From: Symsagittifera roscoffensis
Lineage: Eukaryota > Xenacoelomorpha > Acoela > Convolutidae
Length of the DNA stretch: 64,000 bases
Assembly: GCF_963678635.1 (NCBI RefSeq)
Contig: NC_087066.1
Span: forward strand, 15,795,949-15,859,948
Reading direction: 5' to 3'
Below are positions 22,131 through 34,000 of this stretch, in pieces. The notes below the pieces were generated by a model. The model saw only the letters and a list, made by a program, of their open reading frames with translations, was not told the DNA's origin and searched no databases. The position numbers and the translations under genes were made by a program. Every line of letters begins with the position of its first letter. Position 1 is the first letter of the stretch.

Positions 22131-24924
22131 ACACCCTAAACCCTGAAAAGTTCATAGAGTTACAAACGCTAATACATCAAACAAACCTGTTACCGCACGT
22201 TATTGCTCTTACAGAAGCTAAACCTAAGAATTCTGTAAACATATGGAACCCAATTTGGCACAAACTTGATTGCTACAACTTGAAACACAAAAACATGAAT
22301 CCGAATGAAAAAGGCAGAGGCAAGCTACTTTACATTCGCAAAGACATGGAATATAAGAAAATAAACGATGACTCTGGATTCGAGGAACTGCAAGTGTTTA
22401 ACTTGATTTTAACCGAGGGAGAAGTTGTCATCGCCTCGACATATTGGAGCCCATCATCAACTCACGAAAACAACTCCAACCTCAACAATTTTTCAAGAAA
22501 AATAGGATCAAGTCGATCTAGATACATTGTGCTGGGAGACATGAACTTCCGAGATGTAGACCGGAAATATGTGAGCACGAATCACGACGAAAACAGCAAA
22601 GAACACCATTTCATTGAGGCGGTCAAAGATTCTTATCTCGACCAACATGTTGACAGACCAACACGCGTGACCAAACATAATGAACCGTCACTCCTAGACC
22701 TCTTATTAACTGATAAAACCTTAGAACCATCTTCCATTGAATACATCTCTCCACTGGGGAAAGGTGACTACACACTGTTACAAGCAAAATTCAACCTTTG
22801 GACAACAAGGCGCTCCAAAGAGAGGCTAAATTACAATACAGGAAGCTACGATGAACTCAGGTCTGACTTCAAAAATAATCTAATTTACGAAGATTTGCTA
22901 ACCCTTGACCAAAATTGGAATAAATTCAAAAATACTCTTGATTCAGCCACCAAGAAATTTATACCTAAAATGAAAATCCGGATAAAGCAACACAAATTGC
23001 CAATGAGCTCCGAAGTAAGAGATGTACTTCGAGATAAACATAAAACTTGTAAAGATTTCAAGAAAGAGAAGTCGCAAAGAAACTAAGAAAACTACACATC
23101 GGCTCGAAACAAAGTCAGGAAATTGACACGACAATGTGTTCGAAAGCACGAAGAAGATGTATCCAAAAGCATCAAACACCAACCTAAAAAGTTCTGGAAC
23201 TCCGTGAATAAGAAAATTAAAACAACCGAAACAATACCGGCTCTCAAAATTGGACCAGACAAGTGGACCATGAACGACAAAGATAAAGCTGATACTCTTG
23301 CCAACTTTTTCAGTTCTGTATTCACGATCGAAACACCAGGCAGCTGGGAAAAAGTGGATTACCAAGAAAATCAAATACCTGATGACCTCTTTATCTCCAA
23401 AGAGACAATCCTAAATGAACTCAATGCGCTAGACACTACGAAATCAATGGGGTCAGATAACGTACACCCTCGGGTATTGCGAGAATCCCGATACGAAATA
23501 GCTGAAATGATGAGCGGTTTAATGCAAAGTTCTTGGGAGAAAGGTGAAATACCAGAAGATTGGAAATGCGCAAATATATCAGCAATTCACAAGAAGGACG
23601 CAAAAAGTGATCCTAACAATTACAGACCTATTAGCCTGGCATCCATTTGTTGTAAAATTATGGAAAAAATCATCAGACGTCACCTGTTTGAATTTTTAGA
23701 AAACAACCATATCATATAAGGCAAGCAAGTCGGGTTTTTACCAGGGCGATCAACGACCCTACAGTTACTGAGAGCACTTGACGACTGGACAGCAGAACTG
23801 GCAGAGGTAACGAGGTAGATATCATCTACATTGACTTCCAAATAGCCTTTGATAGTGTACCCCACAAAAGACTACTAAACACAATTTCGAGATACGGGAT
23901 CAGAGGAAAAACTCTCGAATGGATTACCTCATTCTTAACAGAAAGAAAACAAAGAGTGGTGGTCAACGAAAGTTTTTTGGAATGGGCACCCGTCATCAGT
24001 GGATTCCCACAAGGGTCTGTACTGGGACCAATTCTGTTCTTAATTTACATAAACTTGATGGGGGATGGAATCACATCCCAAATGCTCCTCTACGCAGATG
24101 ATGCAAAAACCTACAGATCAGTCACAGCTTTAGGTGAAGATGAAGAACTGCAAAATGATCTGAATGTAATTTCGAAATGGGCTGATGGTAGCCTTATGAA
24201 GTTCAACATGACAAAATGCCATACGCTCACGTTAACGGGAAGGGTAAAACTAGCGGAACAAAATTACACCTTGGATGGGAATACATACCTTAATAATGTT
24301 CAAACCGAGAAAGACTTAGGGGTTATAGTTGACTCGAGACTACTATTCCGTGAGCACATTGCCAAGAAAACAAGGTTGGCCAACGGCATGGTCGCGATAA
24401 TACGGAAAAGCTTCATCTATTTTAACGCTGAGGTACTAACAACCCTATATAAAGCCCTAGTGAGAACGCACCTGGAATACGCAAATCAGTGTTGGAACCC
24501 ATACCTGAAAAAGGACAAGATCATGATTGAGAACGTTCAACGGCGGGCGACAAGACTGGTCGCAAACATACAAAAACTTAGTTACTCGGAAAGACTGAAA
24601 GCTCTGAAACTGCCATCGCTGGAGTATAGAAGGAAGCGCGGAAGAATGATAGAAGTCTTCAAAATTTTGAATGGAATGTACGATGCCGCAGCAACGGAAG
24701 GACTGTTTACGATCAATGAAAGAGACACCAGAGGAAACCCGTACAAAATTTTAACGAGGAAAACCAAAACAACAGCAAGACAAAACTTCTTCACTATCGC
24801 AGCCATTAACGACTGGAACTCATTGCCTGAAAGAATAATATCGAGCGAGAACGTCAACATATTCAAAGCAAGACTTGACAAACTATGGGCGTCCGAAATG
24901 TACGACGCATCGTTTTTGGAATGA
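22124..24924 (+). pseudogene. LINE ORF2: APE-type endonuclease plus reverse transcriptase, broken
   Basis: The endonuclease part shows ALTEAKPKN, the nuclease block VLGDMNFRDVD, then PSLLDLLLTDK and a GDY block near 22760. The RT part shows DPNNYRPISLASICCKIMEK, a YIDFQIAFDSVPHKRLL block, GFPQGSVLGPILFLIYIN and the catalytic YADDAK (about 24095). The thumb region has LVRTHLEYANQCWNPYLKK. Lesions are an in-frame TAA at 23084-23086, an in-frame TAA at 23717-23719 and a frameshift near 23800 that moves the rest into another frame. The true start codon is unclear; the frame opens before 22124, overlapping ORF1. It would have performed target-primed reverse transcription. Confidence 0.9.
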
Positions 24925-25012
24925 CGAAATGGACGTCGACGAAAGAGCTGGTCGATAGAGGCCGAAACCTATAGACCAGAATTGAACTTGTGAACTTGTG
25001 AATGATAATGAA

Positions 25013-25700
25013 ATAAGATGGTAATGAACTAAGATCAAGTCATTCAAGGAAGCTAAAATTTATTAAAATACCAGTTCTGGAGCACAGCGCCGGACACTTT
25101 TCTCTCTTTGACTTCACTGAAGCATCGTCTTCTTCGCCACACGGAAAGGTTGCAATTCTTGTTCTCGGCTTTCCCGATTCGTGAAAGTCGTCCAGTAATG
25201 TGTTTAGCTGCACAACCGTTACAACTGGGAAAACTTTTTTTCCGTGTTCGTTCAAGTCGTGATACTTAATTTTCGTCTTTTGTCTTCAAAGTCTGCTCTG
25301 ATTTTGGCAGCGGAATTCAATGTTTTAATTTTTGCCATCTTCAGTTTTTGCGAAAATAAAGTTGTTACGCGTCATACACGCCCAGATCGCAATGTTAAAA
25401 AAAACTTCGCAACTTCTAAGTTCTCCTATTTTTTTGTCTTTTTTAGTAGAGAAAGTCGATAACTGTTACACTTAAAAAAAGTGAACACTTTAGCCTCAAA
25501 AGATAATTAGTATTATTCAGCAAGTGTAAGTCACACAAAAATTCTTGTTTATATATTCAATCACAAATTAATAAAATTTTGGATATATTTTTAATATAAA
25601 ATAAATTTAAACTTTTTCCATGTTGTTTTTCAATAGGTTGCAATAGAAGGATCTTCACAAAAAATAGACAGAAAAAAATTCCTTAAATTTAAATTTCCTA
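25013..25700. other. Spacer between two LINEs with a weak minus-strand ORF
   Basis: A minus-strand frame at 25255-25040 (RTRIATFPCGEEDDAS, KREKCPALCSR) and a preceding piece with ATG at 25340 (AAKIRADFEDKRRKLS) may be parts of one frameshifted coding stretch. I do not recognise it. It is somewhat GC-richer than the sequence to its right. Confidence 0.3.
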
Positions 25701-27460
25701 GTATTGTAAGTTGGAAATTGATCTAGACTTACCCTCAAATATGTAACTTCTGTATTTTCTTCTATTTTGTTATCATCTAATATTACTTGAACTTTGAATT
25801 GTGGGTTCTGCCTGGATGTTTTTTGCAAAATATTATCAACTCAGTATTCTTTGTGTTGAGTTTTAGTGAATGTTTTGTGAAGTACAGAGACAAATTCTCA
25901 CAGGACTATTGCAGTAGCTGTAGAGATTTTTTGATGTCATTATCTTTACAAAATAGAAGTGTATGATCTGCATATTTTACCACTTTGCAAGATTCAATTA
26001 AATTTTTGTTCAAGTTATTTATGTATAGGCTGAAAATTAGGGGTCTCAAAGTTGTACCTTGAGGTACGCCTTGGTGAAGTGAAATCAAATGGGATTCAGT
26101 GTTTTTTACTACAGTTTTCTGTTGTCTATTGTTAAAAAAATATGAATCATTTCAATTGCTGATTCAGGGAATCCCAAATCATTTAATTAGTTTTTTAAAT
26201 GTTGGTAAATGATAGTATCGAAAGCTTCTGATACAGCTAATGAAAATTCGGCAACATATTTATTTACACTAATTGATTTGCGCAAAACTCAGTGCAATAA
26301 AAGATGGCGTCCATTGTTGAATATGAGGTTCTCTAACAAAATTGGGTGTTGCTAAGCAGGTTATTAGATAATAAGTATTCATTGATTTGTTGGTATAGCA
26401 GTTTCCCAAAAAATTAGAAAGCGCACCTGTTATGGAGATTGGTCTATTGTTCGCTACTATTTCTGGGTCTTTTTTTAAAAATCTCTCTCTCTCTCTCTCT
26501 TTCGAGTTGAGTTGGAAACAAAATTGTACTTAATAATTTCATTTATAAGAAAAGTAAGGTGAGGATAATTTTCATTGCACCAATCTTTCAGAGCCCAGGC
26601 AGCTTACTAAATTGGAAGTTAGAATGTTTAACATTTTTTCAGGGTTATTTTGCCTGTAGAAAGACCCCCAATAATGCTTGTGAGGGTAATTTTGAAAGCT
26701 TTTTCTGAATCTTTAAATCTATCGTAGATTGTGCGCTTGAACTGAATTATCAACTAACTTTAACTCAGAAATTAAAGTTGTAGCTAAGTGATCAGTTCTA
26801 TTTGGTGGAAAAAAATTTAAAACTTTGTTCTTCAGATCGTTTGAGTTGAAGTCTGTGATAATATAGTCAGTGTTTTTGAATGAGTTTGCGTCGATTTTTT
26901 GACAACTTCTAAGTTATCGGGAATTAAAAATCTATCCAAGGATTCTTTCTCTTCAGTATTCAAATAGCTAAGGTTGTAGTCGCCCAGAAGAACAATATTG
27001 AAATCATAGGACTGTGCGAAGTCAACTGACAGAGCAAGTTCATCGACTAACTCTGTTTTTTAAAGAATTATTTGGATTAAAAGAAAACATTTAATAGAGT
27101 TGATCTTTCAGTGCGTTCTTTGATGTTCTAAATTCTACCCAGATGCTGTCATACTTTTGATGAAATAACTTTAGACCTGTGCGTAGTTTAAGGTGTAAGA
27201 CTTTAGGAATGAGTATCACGACGCACCCTCCTTTTGTTTTTTTTGCTTGCGATTGCTGATCTTATCACATCGAAAAGAGACTAAATGATCACTATCTAGT
27301 GTCCATAAGTTGTTATCATTAGAGTCCACATGTATTTAATTATTTTTTTCTACTTGATATTTTTTGCTCAAACTCCTGCAAATTAGGTGTAGAATTTTTA
27401 TGTTGTTTTTGTAATCGTTTAGTCTTTCCGATATGTCATTAAAATGTATAACTGGACCTG
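25700..27460 (-). mobile_element. Old, heavily decayed Jockey/CR1-like LINE
   Basis: Reading the minus strand from about 27.1 kb down to 25.9 kb gives, in order, an APE endonuclease block (NIVLLGDYNLSYLNTEEKE, then DYIITD and TDHLATTL) and an RT entry block (NNRPISITGALS, about 26440). Next is HQGVPQGTTLRPLIFSLYIN with a mutated catalytic box (YADHT for YADDT, near 25970). Many stops and shifts separate these. A (CT)n tract of about 20 bp lies inside at 26482-26501. It is a different family from the plus-strand LINE and much older. Confidence 0.8.
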
Positions 27461-27919
27461 GATTAGGTTGATGTCACCGCAGCCTAAAAGTAAAATTGGC
27501 AAAGAAATTTATATTTCGAGAAGTATAAACATAAGTAAAAAATTAAAACTACTAATAAAAACGATGAAGGTAAAGTGACTGGAGAGGTGCTATAGTGATG
27601 TTAATAATGCGCTTGACAGGCACCCAATTTGACCTAATGGAAAAAATGGAACCCATGGGAATTTAATTTTTTTTTTGCGAATCTTGTTAATCGATGAATA
27701 TAAGCACAAAGAAGTTAGTTAAGAGGTAAGTTGTTAAGTTGTTAAGAATGACATTTTGGAAAACTCCAAAACAGAAAGACCAGATTTATACCAAATTCTT
27801 TTTAACTAGCTTTACCGAGAGTAACTCTGCAAAAAATTATATGAGAAGTTTGTAGGCATGGCAAGATTATTAAAATTACTGCGTGACCGTTGATAACAAT
27901 GGATCCGATTTACAGAAAT
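27461..27919. other. Flank left of the assembly gap
   Basis: AT-rich sequence with no recognised feature. The 3' LTR of the minus-strand Ty3/Gypsy element would be expected in or beyond the adjoining gap; I see no repeat of the 40-kb region here. Confidence 0.4.
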
Positions 27920-28119
27920 NNNNNNNNNNNNNNNNNNNNNNNNNNNNNNNNNNNNNNNNNNNNNNNNNNNNNNNNNNNNNNNNNNNNNNNNNNNNNNNNN
28001 NNNNNNNNNNNNNNNNNNNNNNNNNNNNNNNNNNNNNNNNNNNNNNNNNNNNNNNNNNNNNNNNNNNNNNNNNNNNNNNNNNNNNNNNNNNNNNNNNNNN
28101 NNNNNNNNNNNNNNNNNNN
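27920..28119. other. Assembly gap (200 N)
   Basis: A run of exactly 200 N, probably a placeholder of arbitrary length. It cuts the downstream end of the minus-strand LTR element. Confidence 1.
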
Positions 28120-28806
28120 TCTTTACATCTTGTGATGTTTGTTATTGGGCTTGTTCTCCGTCTGGAACTTGCCCTTGCGCACAGGTGGTGTCCTTTCCCG
28201 GGTCCTATCTCGAACGTCGGTGAGCGACCGGGTGTTTAAAGGTCCAAAGGTATTGTCATGAGGTAATCCATCCAGGTCTACATGTCGGAGTGAGGTCGAG
28301 GAGCTGAATTTCTCCTGCTCTGCTAGCAGCCAATCCACACCCGGTATCCGATAAAGTCGCGACACTGTGGGACTTTCACCGCCAGTCATTCTCATCGCAT
28401 CCTCCCGACACGTCAAGGTATTCATATTCAACTTCGCCGACATGTCCGTCTTATACTGACCCCAATGACTAGGATCTGATCTATTCCAAAGCAGCCTGCT
28501 GCCTGATTCGATCCCCTCCGCTGGCACGGTACTTGTAGACGGTCCTGCTGTCGAAGCAGGATTTGTCGTGGCAGGCGAATCGTTCCTCCTAGACGCGGTC
28601 TGGGAGTTATTCCTGTTGTTCTGTTCCACCGATCTGCCGAGTCGGCTTCCAATCGATTGCGGTCTGGGAGGAGGAGCAGTCCCTAGCCTGTCTCTCACGT
28701 TTGAGCTCGGAGCGACGGTTACGGCTCCAACCGTCTCCGTTGCCAAGGGCCCTAGACGGTTGGCGAGGGATTCGGGCACGGTTGCCCTTATTCTACTCCC
28801 TCCGGT
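28120..28806 (-). CDS. Ser/Pro-rich ORF directly after the SGNH ORF, same frame
   Basis: About 225 codons continuing, in the same frame, from the TAG that ends the SGNH ORF (28809-28807). There is no ATG near its beginning, only a GTG at 28779. The protein is low-complexity in its first half (Ser, Thr, Pro, Ala, Asn). A more ordered second half (SRLYRIPGVDWLLAEQEKFS, HVDLDGLPHDNTFG) and a basic tail (NKPNNKHHKM) follow; the stop is at the edge of the gap. Either the TAG is a mutation that split one 735-codon protein, or it is read through. I do not recognise the domain. Confidence 0.5.
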
Positions 28807-30324
28807 CTAATTGGTCCGAGCCAAAGAACCGGTCGCCCTCGACTCTTGCTCCGCTTCCCTGAATTGTGTCTGAAACACATCATTAATCCAATGCCTCCCT
28901 CGTTGGGTATTGAAGTGCACTCCATCTTTAGTGAGCATGATGTGGTCAGTCATGCGCAGCATATTTTCGAGATCCAGGAGTCGCAACTCGCCAGGGTTGT
29001 TTCTCACCAGACTGCGGGTCATTTCATTCCACCGCGTCACGTTGCCATTCATGAAATCTGCAGCTATGGTGCCCACCAAAGGATTTGGTGGTATCGTGCA
29101 TAGGATCACGAGCTTGGGTCTGTACTTTTCTTTCAATTCGTTCAAGAGACACACAAATAGAGGTTCCCACTTGTTCTCTGGAGTCACGGGGGCTCTCGAG
29201 ACGTCATTGGTCCCCAGCATTATTACTAATGTATCCAGATGATCCTCGCTCTGGAACTCCATCATTTTGATAACTTGAGCCACTGAGGCTCCTCCAAAGG
29301 ACAGAATGGTAGTCTGACCATAGACGAAGATCTCATTCAGATCTCTCACCAAACTGTCTCCAATGATCAAATGGCGACTCCCTGGGGGAATTACTTGGTC
29401 GTTCGTGGCGGGGTTCCAGCTCATTTCATTCAAGCAGGCTCGAGGATGCTCGGCTGGCACTTGCGTGAACTGATGACGTGTCATCAGATTCTTCCTGATG
29501 TCTACCACGCGAGACTTCTCAAAGACTCCACCAGGCGCAGAACACGCTATCGTGCGGGTTGCTCGCTCCGAGCTATTTGATGAATGATCACGACGCTGGG
29601 AAGGAACGATCCTAGCCAGTGTCCGCTCAGTGCCTCTGTTGATCTCATCCATCGCGGCTCTGGCCACTTGGTTAAATGATTCCTGAAATTGAGGAGCTAG
29701 ATAGGTGTCAGAAGGGTCTGGTATCGTAAACCTCTGACTCGAAGCAGACGGTCGTGTCTGCTGAGGAGCCTCGGGCCCCCTTGATGCACGCAAATCCAGA
29801 ACCTCAGGTCCTCTCGATGCGCACAGCTCCTGCGCTGTTGTCCTGGGGCGTGTGTCGTTAGATCCCTCCGAGGACCTCATGCGCGCCAGGATTTCCGGTG
29901 ACACTTGGCTCACCTTCGCCATATACAGCTCCTTCAGGTGCTTTATCTCATCCTCCTTGTAGGCCACCTGCAGATCTTCAAATTTCTTTTTCCATTCGTC
30001 TCTCTCCCGAGCTATGGCCCTGTACTCCTGAAGTTTGGCACACAGCTCACTCTGATCTCTCTCCTTCTTCACCAGTGTCTCAATCGTCTCCGACGTCTGG
30101 ATCTCTATCTCGCTCACTCTCACTCTCTTTAGGGGAGGAGCAGCTGTTGGAGAGTCGACAGAGTGTGACGGGCCTGGCCCATCACGTTGTCTCTTCGCTC
30201 CAATGAGTGGCTGCGCAGGTTGGACGGGCAAGGGCATCTCACCTAGCCGGTGGTCCCTTTGCTCACCTAGTCCTGGCTCACGAGCCAGGTCGTGGCCAGA
30301 CATCTCTCCGCGCCTCCATCTCAT
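28807..30324 (-). CDS. SGNH/GDSL-hydrolase-like protein in the env position of the LTR element
   Basis: 505 residues from ATG 30324, which overlaps the stop of the preceding small ORF (TGATG). The N-terminal third is rich in Arg, Glu and Pro and includes a predicted coiled coil (about residues 85-145, KKERDQSELCAKLQEYRAIA onward). The C-terminal third shows the SGNH blocks in order: HLIIGDSLVRDL (catalytic Ser, about 323), VIMLGTNDVSR (about 370) and TKDGVHFNTQRG (Asp and His, about 466), then a basic end. All catalytic residues seem present. Family members are esterases/acyl hydrolases; some CR1-type LINE ORF1 proteins carry related esterase domains. There is no signal peptide or membrane span, so it is not an obvious envelope. 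The role in the element is unknown. Confidence 0.8.
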   Translation of the reverse strand: MRWRRGEMSGHDLAREPGLGEQRDHRLGEMPLPVQPAQPLIGAKRQRDGPGPSHSVDSPTAAPPLKRVRVSEIEIQTSETIETLVKKERDQSELCAKLQEYRAIARERDEWKKKFEDLQVAYKEDEIKHLKELYMAKVSQVSPEILARMRSSEGSNDTRPRTTAQELCASRGPEVLDLRASRGPEAPQQTRPSASSQRFTIPDPSDTYLAPQFQESFNQVARAAMDEINRGTERTLARIVPSQRRDHSSNSSERATRTIACSAPGGVFEKSRVVDIRKNLMTRHQFTQVPAEHPRACLNEMSWNPATNDQVIPPGSRHLIIGDSLVRDLNEIFVYGQTTILSFGGASVAQVIKMMEFQSEDHLDTLVIMLGTNDVSRAPVTPENKWEPLFVCLLNELKEKYRPKLVILCTIPPNPLVGTIAADFMNGNVTRWNEMTRSLVRNNPGELRLLDLENMLRMTDHIMLTKDGVHFNTQRGRHWINDVFQTQFREAEQESRATGSLARTN

Positions 30325-30563
30325 CAATCGGTTTCGGCCTCTCTCGGCGGTCCCGGATCACCGAAGGCCAACATCAACACGACTTCTGTAGGGCGATTCC
30401 CTCGACCCTCTCTTCCCAGTGCATTGAGGAGTGCGACCACAAACATGGCCAACCCCGGGTCTTCTCGTGTAAAATCACAATCGATCAGCCGCTGATAGAT
30501 CTCGTCTAGAGTCGCTCCTAGACTCGCTGAGAGGAATTCCATGAGTTCGTTCGTGTCACCCAT
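30324..30563 (-). CDS. Small ORF coupled to the SGNH ORF by a TGATG overlap
   Basis: 79 residues from ATG 30563 (the frame is open further upstream to about 30650, with non-ATG starts only). It reads MGDTNELMEFLSASLGATLD, then EIYQRLIDCDFTRED, then a hydrophobic helix-like stretch (LAMFVVALLNALG) and a Gly/Pro-rich end. It looks like a small helical domain, and I do not recognise it. Its stop TGA shares its A with the ATG of the SGNH ORF, the arrangement used for termination-reinitiation in some retroelements. Confidence 0.5.
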   Translation of the reverse strand: MGDTNELMEFLSASLGATLDEIYQRLIDCDFTREDPGLAMFVVALLNALGREGRGNRPTEVVLMLAFGDPGPPREAETD

Positions 30564-30650
30564 TTCTTCTCGTGTTGATTCTTGTTGTCGTGTCGTGTAA
30601 TTTCTTTCTGTCTCCTCTGATTCAGTGTTCAGTAAACAATTTTCGATCAA

Positions 30651-31067
30651 TCAAGATCTAAAAAACAGGTCGCGATTTAGAACCATCATTTTTGGATGCA
30701 ACATCAATCAATTCTTTAAAACTCTCCATTGAAATTCTCTTCACAAATCTGATTTAAAATTTAGCACCAAGGTGGATCGTCCACCTTTATCTTTGTTAGA
30801 GTAGCACGAATAAGCGCTGTCACCTTGATGACACAAACATAAAACATATCATAACAATAACATAACATAAACACATAAACATCACACACCTATACTATCA
30901 TATAAAAACCTAATCCCTAATACTGTACCTAAAGCCTAACCTAAAACTTGACTCTAATTCTTATCGAGCAACTTAATAAAAACCACTTATCGCCGAGCGC
31001 AATTCTTAGCATATGCTCAGATAGTATTTTTTATGTAAGTAAACCTCTATGTCAGTCTCTGAAAATA
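30651..31067. other. Non-coding spacer between pol and the 3' ORFs of the LTR element
   Basis: About 0.4 kb, AT-rich compared with the ORFs on both sides, with ACATAA-type short repeats at 30835-30900. It is a possible place for a splice acceptor or internal promoter serving the SGNH transcript; no single site stands out. Confidence 0.4.
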
Positions 31068-34000
31068 TCACATGCACAAGAGCGTACAACTCTCTCGGGT
31101 GTAGCTCTCTAGTTCTCCGGTTTCCCTTGCCGATTTCAATTTTTTTATTATGAGATTTTCGGTGTGGGTGAGTCCTACCCCCACTCCCCGGACAAAAATA
31201 TCCATCGACGTCCCCGTCGATCGCCCAAAGTCTAGGAGACCGAGGTTGGATTGTGGAACACGTAGAGGACCATCTGGGGCGACCCAGTTGGACTCGGTAT
31301 TGTCATGACTGATGTATTTGACGCCGTCTCTGTCGACGTCCTGAATCGTCAGGATCGTCTCTTTTGGATCTGTCGGCCGATCGTGGAGCCATTCGAGCAC
31401 GCGCAAGTTTGTTAGTTCTTGCTCATGAGTCTGTTCCGCTTCTGGTTCGAACTCCACTTCCGGTTCTGATCGATCGTCGATCCAATCTTGATCCATATCG
31501 TTCACAAGGTCGATTTCCCCTAGCATCGCCACTTCGTCCAGTCCCACCAGCGAGTCTATGACATCACTCACTACTATCCTGTCTACAACGAAGTCCTCGC
31601 CATACGGATTGTATTTCTTCTGGTTTTTTCCTTTCTTGCTTTGGCGTGTTTCCATGGTGAGAGGAAAGTCAGGCTGTATTCCTTTGTCAATTTCGGTTTG
31701 TTCCGGGCAATCCCAGTCTTCTTCGGCATAGGGTAGAGTTTCATCGTCCACCTCTACTCGCTCAGTCAACTCGAGATCCAGTGGTAGATCGCAATCGTCC
31801 ACCACCTCGTTCCCGTCGTTCTTGTCGCGAGTACCCCTCTCATTCACTTCACAAGCAGGATCCACAATTAAATAGTCTCCCTCTTGCATGTCCGCTGGGA
31901 TGCACCAATCCTCTGACGAGGCATTGTGCGGTTTGATATTCTCGTAATGAGCCGCTCTTCCAGTGCTCAGCCGATAAAAACGACCTCCTTGATGCACCTC
32001 TGTTATCTGAAATGGACTACGCCATTTCTTTAATAGTTTCTTGGTTCCTTTTGGTGGAACCACTTCCTGGAACACCCAGACGTAATCGCCAACTGAGTAG
32101 GCTTTTGCATCGGCTGTTCTTTTATCAAACCTCCTTTTTTGTCTAATTTGCGCCTGTTGCGTATTCCTCCTGCATAAGTCATTAAGGTCCTGCTGTCTTC
32201 TAATAACGTCCCGCACGTACGTTTGCGGTGCTGTCCTCTTCCCTTCATATTCAGGGTAGAAGAACGTTAATGGGATTGCTTTTTCGTGACCCGTCAGCAT
32301 CATATGTGGGCTTATTCCCGTGGTGGAATGCTCCGTGCTGTTGTAAGCACCCATCACTTGCGGCAAGTGCTTGTCCCAGTCATCCATGTAGCGTGAGCAG
32401 TAGACTCTCAACATGGATACCAGTGTGCGATTCTGCCTCTCGACTAGGCCATTCGTTTGCGGGTGATAAGTGGTCGAGTGGGCCTGAGCTACCTGCGACC
32501 TTTTCATTAACTCTTTTGTGAGATCACCTACGAATGCTTTGCCATTGTCCGATTGGAACGTGATGGGGCAGCCATGCCTTGCTATCCACACGTTTATCAA
32601 ATGATCGCATGTTTCTTCTGCCGATGCTGTCATGCAGGGTGCTGCCTCCGCATACTTCGTAAAATGGTCGATCATTACCAGCACCTGATTATAGCCCGTT
32701 GCTGTCATGCAGATTTTCTGATGATCAATTTGCACCACTTCGTTGAAACCTGACGATTCTATTGACTGTAGGGGGAACCTTAGTTTCCTGGGATCCTTTG
32801 CCTGTTGACAAGACAGGCATGCGGCTATCCATTTCTCACAAGCCTTCTTCAATCCCGGCCATTCGAATCGTTTTTGTATCCTGTTATACGCTTTGTCCAC
32901 GCCTTGATGTCCCATCTGATCATGTGAGCGAAAGAGCAATTCGGTCTGGTACAACTGTGGTAACACTATTGAATTGTATTTATAAAGGACCTTGTCCTCC
33001 TCCTTGCGCTTACAGGCTACGATTCCGTCCTTATTCAGGTACAACAAGTCTTTCCTCTTCAGGTAAAATTGCTTCAGGATTTTGTAGCTGTCTTCTTCCA
33101 AGTCTCCCTTGTCAGGTGCTCCATTCTCGGTCCATCTTTTCAGACTGCTCGTCATTCTATCATTTCGTTGAGCCCTCAGGAGATCCGACAGCCTGTACCT
33201 GGCTTTCAAATACGTCTTCACCACGTTCATTTGCCCACTCATTATCTCCGGAGCATGAGCATCGTCCATCAACTTGACACACCATATCTTTTTCAAAGGC
33301 GTCGCTTCTTGCACAGATGGTTCCAGATTGGTACGGACGACCGTACCATGTGGCAGCAATCTGGTTGGGCGTTTTGAAAGTGCTATCAGCTCGAGCTCGT
33401 CTGCGGCATTATCTACCACAGTGCCCTCTTCATCTGAGGTGTATCTGTCCCTGTCTGGATCCTGATGTGTTTCTCGGTCCAGCCCACGCTGCTTCCAGTC
33501 TACCAATAAGGAGTGGATTGCGATCTCTGACACATCGGAATTGGAAGTTGTTTCAGACGTGTTGTCCCAGGACTGGGGTCTCGAGTCACCACTTGAGTCG
33601 ACTGATTCCTCAACACCATATTCCAAGTTGTCTGAGATGTTCCTTGACTCCCCGGACAAAACTCTGTCCATCGGTCGCTTTGAACCCGACTCCCCGGACA
33701 AAATTCTGCCCCTAGGTGGTCTAGTCAACCTCTCCCCGGACAAGTCGTCCTGCACGGGCTCAAAGGTGTCTGACTCATCAGAGGAGACGTCCTTGACTGG
33801 CTCGAAGGTGTCAGACTCCCCGGACATTGTCTCGTCCATGGACGAACAATCTGGGCTTGGCTCGTATTCCTCTTTTGTATCCGTGAAGTGCACTCTCCTC
33901 GTGAAGCTAGATTTCGACCTGATCCTGACTTCCTCAGTAGCTTGGTTTTGATTCGATGTTCCATATTCAGTGAACGAAGTTCTCAACAATACTTCTTTCG

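Larger units (their letters stand above)
19600..25012 (+). mobile_element. CR1/Jockey-group non-LTR retrotransposon, near full length, decayed
   Basis: One plus-strand LINE of about 4.7 kb without its nested insertion. It has a leading ORF (19710-21056), a PHD-type ORF1 (21144-22130) and an endonuclease-RT ORF2 (about 22124-24924). A short 3' UTR ends in AACTTGTG/ATGATAATGAA-like short repeats, the style of CR1 tails. No LTRs are present. The exact 5' end is uncertain because I could not find a flanking target duplication. ORF2 contains two stops and a frameshift and the leading ORF is split, so this copy cannot be autonomous. Confidence 0.85.
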
